A DNA stretch of 64,000 bases from Neodiprion pinetum (lineage: Eukaryota; Arthropoda; Insecta; Hymenoptera; Diprionidae), in assembly GCF_021155775.2 (NCBI RefSeq), contig NC_060234.1, forward strand, positions 4,493,283-4,557,282, read 5' to 3'. The notes beneath the pieces were generated by a model, which saw only the letters and a program-made list of their open reading frames with translations, was not told the origin of the DNA and ran no database searches. Shown here piece after piece: positions 61,742-64,000 of the stretch. Position numbers and translations under genes: made by a program. Position 1 is the stretch's first letter; each line of letters starts with the position of its first letter.

Positions 61742-62520
61742 CTGTGAAAAAAATTGAGACGACGTTGACCGTTGTTATTTTTCGGGGGTAAAAAAAAAAA
61801 AAAAAAAAAAAACCGGAAATAAATTGATAAGATACTTGGCAAAGATCAAGTTTTCGCTAATTCTGCAATATATGTAATACAATTTAAGACTCGGACTGAG
61901 TTTTTTCTTGTTTTGTTTACGTTGCACGAGATTTTCAATCCTCCAAAGTATATACCTCACATAAGTAACAAATTTTAAAAATATCAATCTTTAGGTACAT
62001 GCAAATACTCAAGTTTCGGTGAAATGTGTTTTATCAAATAAGCGTGCACAAAATCATGACGATTAACGATTTGCTTGAAATTAAGAACGTTTTCTTTCTT
62101 TCTTTCTTTTAAATACAAAACTCAGATCACCTGAGAAACACGTACTACAAGTATTTTATTTCTCAATTATTTCCTCGAATTTAAACACCGTTTCATTTCA
62201 ATTTGTACGATCGAAGGCCCGTGAGTGATTTTTGAAAAAAAAAAAAAAAAAAACCGAGAAAAATGATCCTTGAAATAAAAAATGGAACTTTATGAAGTTC
62301 GTAACGTTGATGTAACGATACATGTTTTGGAAAAAAAAAAAAAACGACCTTTCGAAAAACTTGAGGATTGTCCGGATTTCAATGAAATTTGACAGAGAAA
62401 AAACTAGCGTTGATATTTAGAGAGGAGAAAAAAAAAAAAAAAAAAAAACTGAATACCTTCAAAACCATCGTGAAGTTTCAAAGAAAAATGACGTTTTTTG
62501 AACGTTTCGCTCCGGCTTAC

Positions 62521-62926
62521 CAGCGACAGGTTCTACGAGTTCCTCTTCGGTGTCCGGCTTGATGTGCTTGACCATGACGATTCCACCAATTCCGACATCC
62601 TTGACAGGAGCGTACTGGCTTCCGGGAACGAGAGAAATCAGTTTCAACTGCTGACGCATGATGCGAGCGGGGTTCTGCAGTATCTCGAAATTTGGTTCGG
62701 ATTCTTTCTTTTCCTTCTCCTTCTCCTTCTCCTTCTCCTTCTCCTTTTCCTTTTCCTTGTCCTTCTCCTTCTCCTTCTCCTTCTCGCTCTTCTCTCCACC
62801 ATCGTCCTTGCTGCTTCCCGCTGCCTTCTTGTCCACCTTATCCTTGTCCTCTTTATCCTTCTTCTTATCCTCCTTTTTCTCCTCCTTCGTCTCGACCGAC
62901 TCCTTCGTCTCGGACGGAGACGGATC
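62521..62926 (-). CDS. PSMD1: 26S proteasome subunit PSMD1/Rpn2, penultimate exon with KE-rich linker
   Basis: This exon of 406 nt starts in phase 0 after TTTGTAAG and ends in phase 1 at CTG|GTAAGC. It encodes a Lys/Glu/Asp-rich linker (DPSPSETKESVETKEEKKED and onward) with a run of about a dozen KE dipeptides. The conserved C-terminal domain follows: EPNFEILQNPARIM, then PVKDVGIGGIVMVK and EELVEPVA. The charged linker of this subunit varies between animals; here it is an extended simple repeat encoded by GAG/AAG-type codons. The upstream intron is 62927-63358. Confidence 0.9.
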
Positions 62927-63358
62927 CTTACAAAGGCGTGGGAAATAAATTCTAATCCGTAACGGGACGTGATTGAGAAGCGATATAAAAAAAAAAAAGA
63001 AAAAAAAAACAAGAAAAAAACAAGCATAAAAAAAAAAACCGAAATTAAATTTCGTGCGCGTATTCTCATAAAAAATTATTCCGTGTTTCGTACGAAATTT
63101 GCCCTTTATTTATCAACAGAAGCAAAATTTTTGCCAATCGTCGGCGAAACTTCACGTGAATATGTTTTAACAGTGTCGAAAAAAAAAAAAAAAACCAACA
63201 AGAACGTTAAAAATTCAATTATTTATCAAATTTTGTCGACTGTCCAGAGTTGCTGAATTTGTTTAATATCGATCAAAAACGATCGAATTTTTTCCTCAAC
63301 CATGCCGAAGCGTGAAAACGAAGAATACCGAATCGCTCCGAAGAGTTTATAGACTCAC

Positions 63359-63711
63359 CACTTCCATCTTCTCGTGAGAATCGCGAGCCCGTCTTTCGGA
63401 TTCGCGTCTTCGAGCACGTGCGGCGATGCTGAGAACAGCGGTGGTGACTTTCTCCCTTTCCTCGCGTTTCTTTTCCTCGAGCGGTGCCGGATAGGCGTAA
63501 ACACTCGGTCGAGCATTCGAGCGGATTTCGAGCTTTGGCATTTTTAGCTGCGCGTTCAGGGCGATCAGGCAGGTCGGCGTGAAAGCCAAAGCGAGGCAAT
63601 GGGCCAGAGGGAACCAGTACCAGTATTGGGTAAATACCAAGGCACCGACTACCGCCAGCATGTTCGTGTGTCCGGTTCTCGACTGCAGAGATACCGTCAC
63701 GTTTCGGCCGC
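63359..63711 (-). CDS. PSMD1: 26S proteasome subunit PSMD1/Rpn2, third-last exon
   Basis: After CTCTGCAG the exon encodes (G)GRNVTVSLQSRTGHTNML, then VGALVFTQYWYWFPLAHCLA, FTPTCLIALNAQLKMPKLEI, YAYPAPLEE and AVLSIAARARRRE. It ends KMEV at GTG|GTGAGT in phase 0. These are near-invariant sequences of the end of the toroidal PC-repeat domain and the following linker of Rpn2. The three exons fit with phases 2-0-1-stop. Everything upstream of this exon lies beyond 64000. Confidence 0.93.
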
Positions 63712-64000
63712 CTGCAGAGCGACAAAATTGAGTTTGGGGATATCGATACGAAGCGAAAATCGCAGAGGATTGATCTGTCAGGCTTTAGGAAGTGAATTCA
63801 TTGGCGCCGAATCCCGAAACTGTTTTTTAAATACTTCTAGCACGTCTGGTTTTCCTACACATCGAGTTTGAAATAACGAACAATGCTAGTTTTGAAGCCA
63901 TTTTTTGAGAGCTTGAGACGAATGGTTGGTTCATTTGCAGCAAGAGAATTCGTCTATACTGAATCCGAATCTGTTTTCAATACATTTCTAGCACATCTGG
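63712..64000. other. PSMD1: PSMD1 intron with a 151-bp direct repeat
   Basis: The stretch AGTGAATTCATTGGCGCCGA to TTCTAGCACGTCTGG (about 63790-63849) recurs at about 63941-64000 as AGAGAATTCGTCTATACTGA to TTCTAGCACATCTGG, offset by 151 nt. The second copy reaches the window end, so the array may continue outside. Confidence 0.55.

Noticed and set aside
62498..62962. 154-codon + strand frame rich in leucine
   Set aside because: It is the antisense shadow of the PSMD1 lysine/glutamate linker; the - strand frame matches conserved Rpn2 sequence and splices cleanly.
1..64000. CRISPR arrays, tRNA, rRNA or bacterial-type operons
   Set aside because: No regular spacer-repeat arrays or convincing tRNA boxes were seen; the architecture is that of an animal genome.

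Overview
The window is AT-rich eukaryotic DNA with large introns, GT-AG splice sites, long homopolymer runs and many short transposon relics. It carries part of a serotonin receptor gene of the insect 5-HT2A (5-HT2alpha) type on the + strand and the 3' end of the 26S proteasome subunit gene PSMD1/Rpn2 on the - strand. The organism is an arthropod, most likely an insect and possibly a hymenopteran; the order is a guess from general composition and is not proven by the sequence.

Layout. 1-2633: upstream DNA with no gene seen. 2634-3397: probable 5' UTR plus the first coding exon of the receptor (extracellular N-terminus, TM1, TM2). 3398-56991: one giant intron of 53,594 nt. 56992-57224: second receptor coding exon (TM3 with D3.32 and the DRY motif, ICL2, TM4). 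57225-61670: no recognisable gene, and no third receptor exon. 61671-63711 (-): the last three exons of PSMD1, whose splice phases all agree, with the rest of the gene beyond position 64000.

The notable part is at about 35.7-48.2 kb inside the receptor intron. A cluster of five small gene-like units lies there, all on the same strand as the host gene. Each has a signal-peptide first exon; in the four that show a second exon, it follows a phase-0 intron. Three look intact: a 335-aa and a 457-aa secreted coiled-coil protein, and a 109-aa small secreted protein. Two look broken: one has a TGA as the first codon of its coiled-coil exon, the other has a frame break inside the signal peptide. Three members share a signal-peptide end of the form [A/V]CG[F/L], and four have a TATA-like element about 30 nt before an arthropod-type CAG initiator. 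Two share a near-identical 103-nt stretch ending in AATAAA. I know no family that matches; I read this as a tandemly duplicated, fast-evolving family of secreted proteins living in the intron of a neural receptor gene.

The rest of the intron holds degraded mobile DNA: a 233-bp hAT-type MITE with an 8-bp target duplication, two near-identical 396-bp elements with 36-bp inverted ends, a CACTGA-ended MITE family, a long-hairpin element family, a tandem array with its inverted copy, and many microsatellites and poly-G tracts.
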